Shown here: in pieces, positions 17,299 through 25,586 of the stretch
Numbering within the stretch: position 1 is the first letter of the stretch
Layout: every line of letters begins with the position of its first letter
Assembly (NCBI RefSeq): GCF_023715585.1
Contig: NZ_JAMBOK010000001.1
Span: 1 to 64,000 of the forward strand
DNA from: Sporosarcina luteola
GTDB lineage: Bacteria > Bacillota > Bacilli > Bacillales_A > Planococcaceae
Direction: 5' to 3'
DNA: 64,000 nucleotides
Notes under the pieces: model-generated
What the model saw: only the letters and a program-made list of their open reading frames with translations
What the model was told of the DNA's origin: nothing
Database searches by the model: none
Translations under genes and position numbers: made by a program

Positions 17299-18681
17299 TT
17301 AAGCTTTGCGTTTAACAGCATCATTTGGAACGAGGAAGATAATTGATAACAATGCGATCACTGCGAAAATGACGTTGGCAATGATACCTCCAGTTGCTGC
17401 TGCATGTACACCGCTGTTTTCTGAAATGACGGCATATACAGTAGCTGAAATCGCGACTCCAAAAGCTCCACCGAGGGAACTTGCCATTTTATAAATGCCG
17501 GAAGCGGCACCTATTTTTTCATCCGGTGCATTTGAGACGGCAGTGTCGGTGGAAGGGGTCGCATAAATTCCTAATCCAAATCCAAACACAGCGAAACCTA
17601 AAAATACGATGACAGTATAGGCGAGATCCGGTAAAAACGTGAGCCCCATCACGCCAACACCAATGAGTGTAAATATAGTACCCCAAACCATTGGTTTTTT
17701 TGCGCCGACTTTTTGAAGAATCTTTTCACCGACGCGAATCATGGAAAGTACGACTACCAAATAACCGATGGAAAGCATACCCGATTGGAAGGATGTAAAT
17801 CCTCGTCCTTGCTGTACATACGTATTTGCAACGACAAGCGTTCCAGCCACAGCATTGAGCAAGAAGTTTGAAATAGTTGCCCCTGTATAAGGCATGTTTT
17901 TAAATAATTTAAAATCAATTAATGCGTTCTCCTTGCCATTCTCAACTTTAATGAAAGCAAAAGCGCCAATAATTGCAACGGCTATCAAAACAATCGTAAT
18001 CCAGTTAGTCCAACCAAGTTCATCACCTTGTGTGATGAAAATATTCAAAGCTAACATTGTGATGATAAATACAATCAGGCCGCTAACATCAAACTTGGAG
18101 TTACCGGTTTGTTTTGCTTTACTTTCAGGAGTGTCTTTAAGTAACCACAAGGCAAGAATTGCAAAAATGATGGAGAAAATGAAAATCCATTTCCATCCCA
18201 AATATGTTGCAACTGCTCCGCCAAATAATGAACAGACGCCAGAACCACCCCAGGAACCAATTGACCAGTAACTTAGTGCCCGTTGACGTTCTGCCCCTTC
18301 AAAATAATCTTTCATCAAGGCAATCGTTGAAGGCATAATACACGCAGCCGATAAACCTTGAATGATTCGGCCAATAATGAGTAAGAATGCCCCATTTGCA
18401 AAAACTAGACAAAGGGAACCAATGATACTTAGAATAAGACCTACATTTGTTATTTTCTTCCGCCCGACTTTATCAGCAAGGCCACCTGCCGCCACAATGA
18501 AAATTCCAGAAAAAAGTGCAGTTAAACTAATTGCAATGTTTACAGTCCCGGAGGAAATACCTAAATCGTTCTGAACTGCAGGAACAACGTTCACCATTGA
18601 TTGTGCAAATAACCAGAATGTCAATACACCAAATACGATTCCTATAATCAACTTATTTGTACCTTTATAAGCAGTTGTCAT
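17299..18681 (-). CDS. NorB-like MFS multidrug efflux transporter
   Basis: A 460-residue, 14-helix major facilitator of the DHA2 drug:H+ antiporter type. Several stretches agree closely with Staphylococcus NorB as I remember it: FWLFAQSMVNVVP near 22, LIIGRIIQGLSAACIMPSTI near 100, RALSYWSIGSWGGSGVCSLF near 134-153 and GLGIYATPSTDTAVSNAP near 372. NorB exports quinolones and other drugs, but substrate here is inferred. GAGGGAGAG precedes the ATG. No regulator gene adjoins it. It sits next to the IS relic, which may hint at local rearrangement. Confidence 0.87.
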   Translation of the reverse strand: MTTAYKGTNKLIIGIVFGVLTFWLFAQSMVNVVPAVQNDLGISSGTVNIAISLTALFSGIFIVAAGGLADKVGRKKITNVGLILSIIGSLCLVFANGAFLLIIGRIIQGLSAACIMPSTIALMKDYFEGAERQRALSYWSIGSWGGSGVCSLFGGAVATYLGWKWIFIFSIIFAILALWLLKDTPESKAKQTGNSKFDVSGLIVFIITMLALNIFITQGDELGWTNWITIVLIAVAIIGAFAFIKVENGKENALIDFKLFKNMPYTGATISNFLLNAVAGTLVVANTYVQQGRGFTSFQSGMLSIGYLVVVLSMIRVGEKILQKVGAKKPMVWGTIFTLIGVGVMGLTFLPDLAYTVIVFLGFAVFGFGLGIYATPSTDTAVSNAPDEKIGAASGIYKMASSLGGAFGVAISATVYAVISENSGVHAAATGGIIANVIFAVIALLSIIFLVPNDAVKRKA

Positions 18682-18849
18682 ATTTTACTCTCCCTCTTTG
18701 AAATCACTCAATTTATTGTCTGCAGAATTAGTGTTTCTATGCAAAATTATATTTGAGCAAACTTTATGGGAGAAAATCAATTGCATGCCGAAAGATAAAA
18801 CAATCCAGGTGCAAAAATCGCACCTGGATCGTTAATTTTTCTATATTAA

Positions 18850-20436
18850 TTAGGCGATTGGTCCGCCTTTTTCAGTAATTTCTTCAGAAACATGACCGAA
18901 TTTCTTAAAGTTGTCACGGAAAAGATCCGCCAATTCTTTTGCTTTTTGATCATAAGCTAGTGGATCGCTCCATGCATTGCGAGGGTTCAATACTTCAGTC
19001 GGTACACCGGCAATGGTTTTAGGCATTGCTAGACCGAAAATTGCATTCGTCTCGAATTCTGTATTTTTCAATTCGCCAGCAAGCGCTGCGCGGACCATCG
19101 TGCGTGTATGCTTCAATGCCATACGCTGTCCTACGCCGTAAACTCCGCCAGTCCAACCTGTGTTGACGAGGAATACTTGTGCATCATGTTCATCGATTTT
19201 CTTACCTAGCATTTCTGCGTAAACCGTCGCAGGCAATGGAAGGAAAGGAGCACCAAAGCATGTAGAGAATGTTGCTTCCGGTGACGTGACGCCGCGCTCA
19301 GTTCCTGCAAGTTTCGACGTGAAACCGCTCAGGAAGTGATACATCGCTTGTTCCTTCGTCAATTTAGAGATCGGAGGCAATACACCGAATGCATCTGCAG
19401 TCAAGAAGACAATCGTCTTAGGATGTCCCGCAACTGATGGCACTGCAATATTGTCGATATAATGGATCGGATACGCTGCACGCGTATTTTCAGTCAATGA
19501 ATTATCGTCATAATCCGGCTGGCGCGTCGTTTCATTCAGGACGACGTTTTCTAAGACCGAACCGAAACGGATCGCTCCGTAAATTTCTGGTTCTTTTTCT
19601 TGTGAAAGGCTAATCGTTTTCGCATAGCAGCCGCCTTCGATATTGAACACGCCATTTTCGGACCAACCGTGCTCGTCATCACCGATCAGCTTGCGGTCAG
19701 CATCTGCGGAAAGCGTCGTTTTTCCTGTGCCGGAAAGGCCGAAGAACAAAGCGACATCTCCTTCTTTGCCAACGTTAGCTGAGCAGTGCATTGGAAGGAT
19801 TCCTCGCTCAGGAAGCAAGTAGTTCATGACGGAGAAAATGGATTTTTTCATTTCTCCCGCATATTCCGTACCGCCAATCAACACAATGCGCTTCTCAAGT
19901 GATACAATGATGAAGGTTTCGGATTTTGTTCCGTCCACTGTAGGATCCGCCTTGAACGTCGGAGCAGCAATAACTGTGAATTGTGCTTCATGCGTTTTCA
20001 ATTCTTCTGCGGTAGGGCGGATGAAGAGATTATGGACAAACAGGTTTTGCCATGCGAATTCATTGATGACTTGGATGGATAGCTGAGAGTTCTTATCAGC
20101 TCCTGCAAAGCCTTTGAATACGAAAAGCTCTTCCTTCGCTTTTAAGTGGGTAAGAACTTTCTTATATAATGAATCAAAGATTTCAGATGAAATCGGGCGG
20201 TTCACTTTGCCCCAGTCGATTTTCTCTTTTGAAGAATCTTCTTCGACAATGTATTTGTCCTGAGGAGAACGACCAGTATACTTTCCTGTCTCGGCAGTAA
20301 GTGCGCCGTCTGCGGAAAGTTTCGCTTCTCCACGGGAAGTAGCTTTTTCAATAAGTTCCGCCACTGAAGGCTGTATGTTTACGTTGTTGCCTGAAAGTAA
20401 CTCGTGTAATCCGTTTTCAATTTTAGCTGAAATCAT
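18850..20436 (-). CDS. pckA: Phosphoenolpyruvate carboxykinase (ATP)
   Basis: Gluconeogenic enzyme turning oxaloacetate and ATP into PEP. The 528-residue protein shows the kinase-1a motif [13 protein letters not shown] near 238-250, the kinase-2/metal region IGDDEHGW near 257-264, and the [20 protein letters not shown] block. I chose ATG 20436, with AAAGGACGG eight bases upstream; the in-frame ATG at 20455-20457 lacks a ribosome site. It is divergent from metK, as in B. subtilis. Confidence 0.96.
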   Translation of the reverse strand: MISAKIENGLHELLSGNNVNIQPSVAELIEKATSRGEAKLSADGALTAETGKYTGRSPQDKYIVEEDSSKEKIDWGKVNRPISSEIFDSLYKKVLTHLKAKEELFVFKGFAGADKNSQLSIQVINEFAWQNLFVHNLFIRPTAEELKTHEAQFTVIAAPTFKADPTVDGTKSETFIIVSLEKRIVLIGGTEYAGEMKKSIFSVMNYLLPERGILPMHCSANVGKEGDVALFFGLSGTGKTTLSADADRKLIGDDEHGWSENGVFNIEGGCYAKTISLSQEKEPEIYGAIRFGSVLENVVLNETTRQPDYDDNSLTENTRAAYPIHYIDNIAVPSVAGHPKTIVFLTADAFGVLPPISKLTKEQAMYHFLSGFTSKLAGTERGVTSPEATFSTCFGAPFLPLPATVYAEMLGKKIDEHDAQVFLVNTGWTGGVYGVGQRMALKHTRTMVRAALAGELKNTEFETNAIFGLAMPKTIAGVPTEVLNPRNAWSDPLAYDQKAKELADLFRDNFKKFGHVSEEITEKGGPIA

Positions 20437-20561
20437 TTTTGGTACCGTCCTTTGCATGTAATCCCATTAGATGGGTATCATCACATTTCGTAAATAGTAT
20501 AACACATTTAGAATAATAATCTATACTAATGAAAAACTCAAGTACATATGTCTAAAAATGT

Positions 20562-20590
20562 TTGACAAAGTGCAGACTTTTTCGTAGGAT
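20562..20590 (+). promoter_or_regulatory. SigA promoter of the metK leader
   Basis: TTGACA at 20562-20567, a 17-bp spacer, and TAGGAT at 20585-20590. It lies directly upstream of the SAM-I aptamer. Confidence 0.75.
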
Positions 20591-20606
20591 TGTTTATTGA
20601 ACGGAT

Positions 20607-20730
20607 ACTCTTATCCCGAGCTGGCGGAGGGACAGGCCCTATGAAGCCCGGCAACCTGCGTGGACCATTAATGGCCGCGAGAAGGTGCCAAACCTGGAGC
20701 AAGGTTAAATTCCTTGGACGATAAGAGTGA
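20607..20730 (+). promoter_or_regulatory. SAM-I (S-box) riboswitch
   Basis: The P1 stem CTCTTATC/GATAAGAG closes an aptamer with the conserved S-box words GAGGGACAGGCCC-type, GCCCGGCAACC and AAGGTGCCAA. SAM binding should promote the terminator that follows. It controls metK, a normal S-box target. Confidence 0.95.
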
Positions 20731-20751
20731 AAGGTGCTGCTTTTGAAATTA

Positions 20752-20794
20752 TGCCTTTCCTCATGTGTATTTACGTGAGAGAAGGGTTTTTTTA
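20752..20794 (+). terminator. Riboswitch expression-platform terminator
   Basis: CCTTTCCTCATGTG pairs with ACGTGAGAGAAGG, followed by GTTTTTTTATT, between the SAM-I aptamer and metK. Confidence 0.8.
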
Positions 20795-20913
20795 TTGATT
20801 CTAACAGGCCCTTAATCCTTGTGTATGTTGACGTCGACTCTCTAGGCGCTGAACTTACTGGGACAATTAGAGTACCGTATCAATATTTGCAAGACGTTAA
20901 GGAGGAAACCACA

Positions 20914-22116
20914 ATGACAAATCGCCGATTATTCACTTCTGAATCGGTAACAGAAGGACATCCGGACAAAATGTGCGATCAGATTTCTGACGCTATTTTG
21001 GACGCTATTTTAGAGGAAGACCCGAATGCGCGTGTAGCGTGTGAAACGACAATCACGACAGGACTCGTACTCGTCATCGGGGAAATCACGACAACAACGT
21101 ATGTAGACATCCCGAAGGTTGTACGGGACACGGTGAAAGAAATCGGCTATACGCGAGCGAAATTCGGATTCGACTGGGAGACGTCATCTGTATTGACATC
21201 CATTGATGAACAGTCATCGGATATCGCTGCGAGCGTCGACCAGGCACTTGAAGCACGCGAAGGAACAATGAGTGATGAAGAGCTTGAAGCTATCGGAGCG
21301 GGTGACCAAGGACTGATGTTCGGGTATGCTTGCAATGAAACGCCTGAGCTGATGCCGATGCCGATCAGTTTATCCCACAAGCTTTCACGCAGGCTTGCTG
21401 AAGTCAGGAAAGACGACACACTCGACTATTTGCGTCCTGACGGGAAAACGCAAGTGACGGTGGAATACGATGAGGATAATAAACCGGTGCGGATTGACAC
21501 AATCGTTATTTCCACTCAACACCACCCTGATATCACTTTGGAGCAAATTCAAAATGACATAAAGGAACATGTTATCTATCCAGTCGTCCCTTCCGAGCTA
21601 TTGGATGGAGAGACAAAATACTTCATCAACCCATCTGGCCGTTTTGTTATTGGCGGACCACAAGGGGATGCCGGCTTGACGGGTAGAAAGATCATCGTTG
21701 ACACATACGGAGGCTATGCGCGTCACGGCGGCGGTGCATTTTCAGGTAAAGATGCGACAAAAGTCGACCGTTCTGCATCCTATGCTGCACGTTATGTAGC
21801 GAAGAACATCGTTGCTGCAGGTCTCGCAGATCGTTGTGAAGTCCAACTCGCCTATGCAATCGGTGTTGCAAAACCGGTTTCGATTTCAATCGATACATTT
21901 GGAACAGGCAAAGTAGAGGAAAACAAGCTTGTGGAAATCGTGCGCGAGCTGTTCGATCTACGCCCGGCAGGCATTATTAAAATGCTCGACCTACGCCGTC
22001 CAATTTACAAACAGACTGCAGCTTACGGCCATTTCGGACGTACTGACGTTGAACTCCCTTGGGAGCAGACGGACAAAGCGGCTGAATTGATTGAGAAAGC
22101 TGGAATGACTGTTTGA
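20914..22116 (+). CDS. metK: S-adenosylmethionine synthetase
   Basis: Makes SAM from methionine and ATP. The 400-residue chain has all MAT signatures: [18 protein letters not shown] at the N-terminus, [12 protein letters not shown] near 118, and [20 protein letters not shown] near 270. The ATG at 20914 follows AAGGAGGAAACC; the frame open back to 20821 is leader sequence. The SAM-I riboswitch just upstream gives product feedback. Confidence 0.97.
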   Translation: MTNRRLFTSESVTEGHPDKMCDQISDAILDAILEEDPNARVACETTITTGLVLVIGEITTTTYVDIPKVVRDTVKEIGYTRAKFGFDWETSSVLTSIDEQSSDIAASVDQALEAREGTMSDEELEAIGAGDQGLMFGYACNETPELMPMPISLSHKLSRRLAEVRKDDTLDYLRPDGKTQVTVEYDEDNKPVRIDTIVISTQHHPDITLEQIQNDIKEHVIYPVVPSELLDGETKYFINPSGRFVIGGPQGDAGLTGRKIIVDTYGGYARHGGGAFSGKDATKVDRSASYAARYVAKNIVAAGLADRCEVQLAYAIGVAKPVSISIDTFGTGKVEENKLVEIVRELFDLRPAGIIKMLDLRRPIYKQTAAYGHFGRTDVELPWEQTDKAAELIEKAGMTV

Positions 22117-22128
22117 TAATGTGAAATC

Positions 22129-22161
22129 AGGAAGCGTGGAAACCCCCACGCTTCCTTTTTA
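22129..22161 (+). terminator. Terminator of metK
   Basis: GGAAGCGTGG with CCACGCTTCC followed by TTTTTAG. Confidence 0.88.
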
Positions 22162-22168
22162 GTTGTGG

Positions 22169-22250
22169 AATGAGAAGTTTTTTGGCGAGAACGAGAACTC
22201 TTTCGAGAAGAACGAAAAGTTGCCGGGGAAAAACGAGAACTAGAGTATAG
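22169..22250. repeat. Intergenic array 2, 21-bp period, core AACGAGAAC
   Basis: Four units start at 22169, 22190, 22211 and 22232 with AATGAGAAG, AACGAGAAC, AACGAAAAG and AACGAGAAC. The remaining twelve bases of each unit are unrelated. It lies just past the metK terminator. Same architecture as the other 20-21 bp arrays in this window, with a different core word. Confidence 0.7.
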
Positions 22251-22325
22251 TGGATACAGAAGGGAACCTAACCAGTTTCATAGCGTTTATTATATAACTA
22301 GAATTAAGGGGCAGGGGATTCCAAA

Positions 22326-22421
22326 ATGGCGTTTAGCTTATTATTTGTGGCTCTCATAGGTATAGTGGCATTTGTTGCGTTGGTGAGTATTATCATCTTA
22401 GTGGTGTCTAAAAATAAATAA
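22326..22421 (+). CDS. Small membrane peptide, 31 residues
   Basis: A short frame coding for a single hydrophobic helix (MAFSLLFVALIGIVAFVALV then SIIILVVSKNK) with a positive C-terminus. A purine-rich GGGGCAGGGGA lies six bases before the ATG. It has its own spacer between metK and the 22489 array and is too short for most gene callers. I cannot name a family; the ribosome site, the clean membrane helix and the charged end are the evidence that it is real. Confidence 0.55.
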   Translation: MAFSLLFVALIGIVAFVALVSIIILVVSKNK

Positions 22422-22488
22422 AGGTGCCGCTCGACATCGAGCAGCACCCGCCCTATTTAATCCAGCTTCGTATGGCGACCTTACACTG

Positions 22489-22582
22489 TGCTCGCAATGC
22501 TTTGCTTGTGCTCGCAAAAGCTTCGCAAGTGCTCGCAACGCTTCGCTTGTGCTCGCAAAAGCCGTTCTCCGTAACGGCTTTC
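22489..22582. repeat. Intergenic array, 20-21 bp period, core TGCTCGCAA, ending in a hairpin
   Basis: TGCTCGCAA occurs at 22489, 22509, 22530 and 22550 (spacings 20, 21, 20) with GC-rich CTTCGC-type filler. The last unit runs into AAAGCCGTT-CTCCGT-AACGGCTTT, a hairpin that is also found, with the preceding core, at 16458-16490. It lies downstream of ytoA and of the small membrane peptide gene. Confidence 0.7.
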
Positions 22583-22606
22583 GCAGGCTAACCGCCACTT
22601 CGCTTT

Positions 22607-23119
22607 TTACTTTTGCATATCCTTGTAAATCCGTCCTTTTTCAATATAGCTGTTCAAGACCCGTTCCATATCAGCCCGGTCCTCTTCATTCAATTCGCGA
22701 ACCACTTTTGCGGGTGAACCGAGAGCGAGGCAGCCCGGCGGAATTTTCTTGCCTGGCGGGACGAGGCTGCCCGCACCGATGAATGCTCCCTCACCGATTT
22801 CCGCTCCATCCAATATGATGGAGCCCATTCCGATAAGCGCGCCTTTACGGACGACACAACTATGTAAGAGTGCCTTATGGCCAACTGTCACATCGTCCTC
22901 AATTACTAACGTCTTTCCAGGGCTTTGATGCAGACAGCTTAAATCTTGGATGCTGACCCGTTCACCGATGATCGTCGGGGCGACATCTCCTCTAATGACG
23001 GTATTGAACCAGATGGAACTGTCTGCCCCGATTGTTACATCACCGGTTATCGTCACATAATCCGCAACATAGACAGATGGATCGATTTGCGGTGTCTTTC
23101 CATTGTATGAGTAAATCAT
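22607..23119 (-). CDS. ytoA: Gamma-class carbonic anhydrase-like protein YtoA
   Basis: A 170-residue left-handed beta-helix (hexapeptide-repeat) protein of the gamma-carbonic-anhydrase/PaaY group. Repeats such as VTITGD-VTIGAD-SSIWFN are clear. Putative zinc ligands are H in CLHQSPGKT near 84 and the H-x5-H of VGHKALLHS near 99-105. Enzymatic activity is not certain in this group. B. subtilis ytoA lies in the same neighbourhood. Confidence 0.88.
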   Translation of the reverse strand: MIYSYNGKTPQIDPSVYVADYVTITGDVTIGADSSIWFNTVIRGDVAPTIIGERVSIQDLSCLHQSPGKTLVIEDDVTVGHKALLHSCVVRKGALIGMGSIILDGAEIGEGAFIGAGSLVPPGKKIPPGCLALGSPAKVVRELNEEDRADMERVLNSYIEKGRIYKDMQK

Positions 23120-23201
23120 GAAACGTCTCCTCTTTCCTTAAAATCATGTATAATTTATCGTAACATAAAACTTTCATTTACATAACGGGGAGGTGAGTGC
23201 C

Positions 23202-23990
23202 ATGTGGAAATGGGAAGCGGAAGGACAGCCGAAAGCGGTTGTTGTAATTGTCCATAACGCGTACGAACATCATCGCCGGTATGCATGGCTTATTCAAAAG
23301 CTGCGAAACGGCGGTTTCCATGTCGTCACAAGTGACTTGCCAGGGCATGGTTCTGAAAGCGGAAGAAGAACCCATGATGAACCGTTTGAGTCTTATGTGG
23401 ATCATGTGAAGAAAATGCTCGACATTGCGCTAGAGGATAATCTGCCGTTATTCGTGCTTGGACACGGACTTGGCGCGACGATTGTCATGCATATTCTGCA
23501 ACGTGAAAAGCTTGAGTGCGCAGGCTTTGTGTTCAGTTCTCCTTGGCTCTCCTTGAAGCATCAGCCATCCAAGTTTTCAGGAGTGCTGACGAAGCTTTCA
23601 AGTTCCATGAAATTGAATCATGACATTACAATAGAATTATTGACGCAGAACAATGATATGTACATAGAGTTCCAGAACGATCAGGACTATAGCTCCGCAA
23701 TCGTCGCGTCTTGGTATCGTGAGCTGCATGCTATGATGAAATCGATCATATATCATGAAGAAAGTATTTTCGATACACCTGTCCTGATTCACACGGGAGA
23801 ACAAGATAAAATTACTGACACCTCGTTTGCAAAAAGATGGCTTTTGAACCAGCAGCTCTCGGAATTCCAATATAAGGAATGGAAAAGGCTGTACCATGAT
23901 CTTTATCAAGAGCCCGAGCGTGAGGAAGTCTATTTGTACATTGAATCGTTTATGAACAATGTACTTCGTTCACTCGGCTATATTGTATAA
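23202..23990 (+). CDS. YtpA-like alpha/beta hydrolase lacking the nucleophile serine
   Basis: A 262-residue protein that follows B. subtilis YtpA (a lysophospholipase linked to bacilysocin) along its length: MWKWEAEGQPKAVVVIVH start, VVTSDLPGHG near 47, SSPWLSL near 114 and the C-terminal YHDLYQEPEREEVY. The nucleophile elbow reads LGHGLGA near residues 87-93, where YtpA has GHSMG, so the catalytic serine is glycine (codon GGA). The oxyanion region is also altered (HNAYEHH). It may be a non-catalytic relative, or the base could be an error. GGGGAGGTG precedes the ATG; the frame also opens at a GTG at 23193. Confidence 0.82.
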   Translation: MWKWEAEGQPKAVVVIVHNAYEHHRRYAWLIQKLRNGGFHVVTSDLPGHGSESGRRTHDEPFESYVDHVKKMLDIALEDNLPLFVLGHGLGATIVMHILQREKLECAGFVFSSPWLSLKHQPSKFSGVLTKLSSSMKLNHDITIELLTQNNDMYIEFQNDQDYSSAIVASWYRELHAMMKSIIYHEESIFDTPVLIHTGEQDKITDTSFAKRWLLNQQLSEFQYKEWKRLYHDLYQEPEREEVYLYIESFMNNVLRSLGYIV

Positions 23991-24020
23991 ATCTGAAACC
24001 ATAAAGGGGAAGTGGTTAGT

Positions 24021-24611
24021 TTGACAATTATCGGGTTTGTAAGACATGGCGTAACTGCATGGAATAAGGAAGGAAGAGTGCAAGGCAATTCGGATGTACC
24101 TCTGGACGAAGAAGGAATCGAAATGGCGAAGCGTGTGGCCGACAGATTGTCGAATGAGCGATGGGATGTCATCTACACAAGCCATCTGATCAGGGCAAAG
24201 AAGACGGCAGAAATTATTGCGGAAAAAATGCCGGATGTCGAGCTTGTGGAAGATGCCAGACTACGGGAATTCAGCGGCGGGCTTATTGAAGGGACGACCG
24301 AGGAGGAGCGCCTCGAGAAGTGGGGTAAGGACTGGAATGAACAGGACATGGGATTTGAACCGCATGAATCCATCATTTCCCGCGGGTTGGAATCCCTTAT
24401 GGACATCAAAAACAAGCATGCCGGCAAAAGGGTATTGGTCGTCAGCCATGGCGGATTGATCAAGAGGCTATTAGATGAGCTAATCACGGATACAAAATAT
24501 GAAACACATCTGGACAACACCTCACTTACCATCGTCAAACTACAAGATGATAAAAATCTATGTGAGCTATTCAACTGCACCGCGCATTTGAAAAACAAAG
24601 TTGAGTCTTGA
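24021..24611 (+). CDS. Histidine phosphatase (phosphoglycerate mutase-like)
   Basis: A 196-residue branch-1 histidine phosphatase. The catalytic RHG motif is VRHGVTAWN near 7-15 and the second His lies in VSHGGLIKRLL near 141. Other conserved parts are YTSHLIRAKKTAEII and LREFSGGLIEG. Substrate is not evident. The start is taken as TTG at 24021 because AAAGGGGAAG stands ten bases before it; a GTG at 24012 would sit too close to that site. Confidence 0.85.
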   Translation: MTIIGFVRHGVTAWNKEGRVQGNSDVPLDEEGIEMAKRVADRLSNERWDVIYTSHLIRAKKTAEIIAEKMPDVELVEDARLREFSGGLIEGTTEEERLEKWGKDWNEQDMGFEPHESIISRGLESLMDIKNKHAGKRVLVVSHGGLIKRLLDELITDTKYETHLDNTSLTIVKLQDDKNLCELFNCTAHLKNKVES

Positions 24612-24704
24612 TCACCGTTGATCGGGTTCTTTGAGAATAAACCATTCATACCTTCACTGGTCTAGACTATATACTATATAAATAGTGAAATCGGGGGCTT
24701 TCAA

Positions 24705-25232
24705 ATGAAAAAAGAAACCACAACTGAAATTTTGTCTTGGATAAAAGCCATTGTAGTCGCTTGCGTACTCGTATTCGCAATCAGGCACTTCCTATTTTCA
24801 CCGGTCATTGTATCCGGTCAATCGATGGAGCCGACATTTGAATCGGAAAACCGAGTCATCATTTCAAAAATCCACAAGCTTGATCATTTCGATTTGGTCG
24901 TCTTCCATGCACCGGGTTCGCAAGAGGATTATATTAAACGAGTGATCGGCTTGCCGGGTGACACGGTTGTCATGAAGGACGACAAGCTCTTCATCAACGG
25001 AAAAGAGTATGAAGAAAATTACATTCAAGAGAATAAGGAAAGACTTTTCGAGGATCAAAAATTGACGGAGGACTTTGAAGTGACTGTTCCGGACGGACAG
25101 CTTTTCGTGTTGGGCGATAATCGGAGGAACAGCACCGATAGCCGCATAATTGGCTGCATCGATCAGGATTCCGTAGTTGGCAAGGTCGGTTTCAGATTTT
25201 ACCCACTCAACTCAATTGGCATCCCTAAGTAA
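24705..25232 (+). CDS. lepB: Type I signal peptidase
   Basis: A 175-residue Gram-positive-type (SipS-like) leader peptidase. There is one N-terminal membrane helix (residues 12-32), then the serine box SGQSMEPT with the nucleophile Ser near 40, the lysine box YIKRVIGLPGD near 76-86, and the GDNRRNSTDSR box near 142-152. It cleaves secretory signal peptides on the outer membrane face. It is preceded by GGGGGC; a TATA-rich stretch at 24666-24681 could hold its promoter. Confidence 0.93.
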   Translation: MKKETTTEILSWIKAIVVACVLVFAIRHFLFSPVIVSGQSMEPTFESENRVIISKIHKLDHFDLVVFHAPGSQEDYIKRVIGLPGDTVVMKDDKLFINGKEYEENYIQENKERLFEDQKLTEDFEVTVPDGQLFVLGDNRRNSTDSRIIGCIDQDSVVGKVGFRFYPLNSIGIPK

Positions 25233-25296
25233 AAGATGAGTAACACTTCCGCTTTCGGGTATTCCTATAAAGACTACCTAAAAAGGAGCGATGAAG

Positions 25297-25482
25297 ATGT
25301 CTAAAGAAAACATGAACAAAAAAACCGGAAACAAAGACCATACGAATAGGTCCCAAATGGCAGGAACTGAGTATACCGATGAACAACGGCATACAAACGA
25401 AGTCGCCTCCACAGCCTATCAAGGCAGCAAGAAGGAAAAAGTGGATATTCAAAACGATAAACTCGAATCAGGCGGCTTTTAG
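25297..25482 (+). CDS. Small hydrophilic protein, 61 residues
   Basis: A lysine-, asparagine- and glutamate-rich, cysteine-free small protein without membrane segments. I do not recognise it. The composition and the motif GTEYTDEQRHTNEVAS loosely recall small spore proteins, but a SASP assignment is not supported. The second ATG (25297) is eight bases from AAAAAGGAG and is preferred over the one at 25291. A terminator follows immediately, so it is a single-gene unit. Confidence 0.65.
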   Translation: MSKENMNKKTGNKDHTNRSQMAGTEYTDEQRHTNEVASTAYQGSKKEKVDIQNDKLESGGF

Positions 25483-25484
25483 TC

Positions 25485-25522
25485 CACAACCTCTGCGGAA
25501 AATGCAGAGGTTGTTTCTTTTT
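25485..25522 (+). terminator. Terminator of the 25297 gene
   Basis: ACAACCTCTGC with GCAGAGGTTGT followed by TTCTTTTT. Confidence 0.85.
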
Positions 25523-25586
25523 CATCTACAAAAAAATGCTCGTATGGTAAATTAAGAACATCGTAAGCAAAAGGAGCACCCACGCA

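Noticed and set aside
25297..25482. Gamma-type small acid-soluble spore protein
   Set aside because: Composition is similar but the repeated Q/N-rich segments of that family are not seen.
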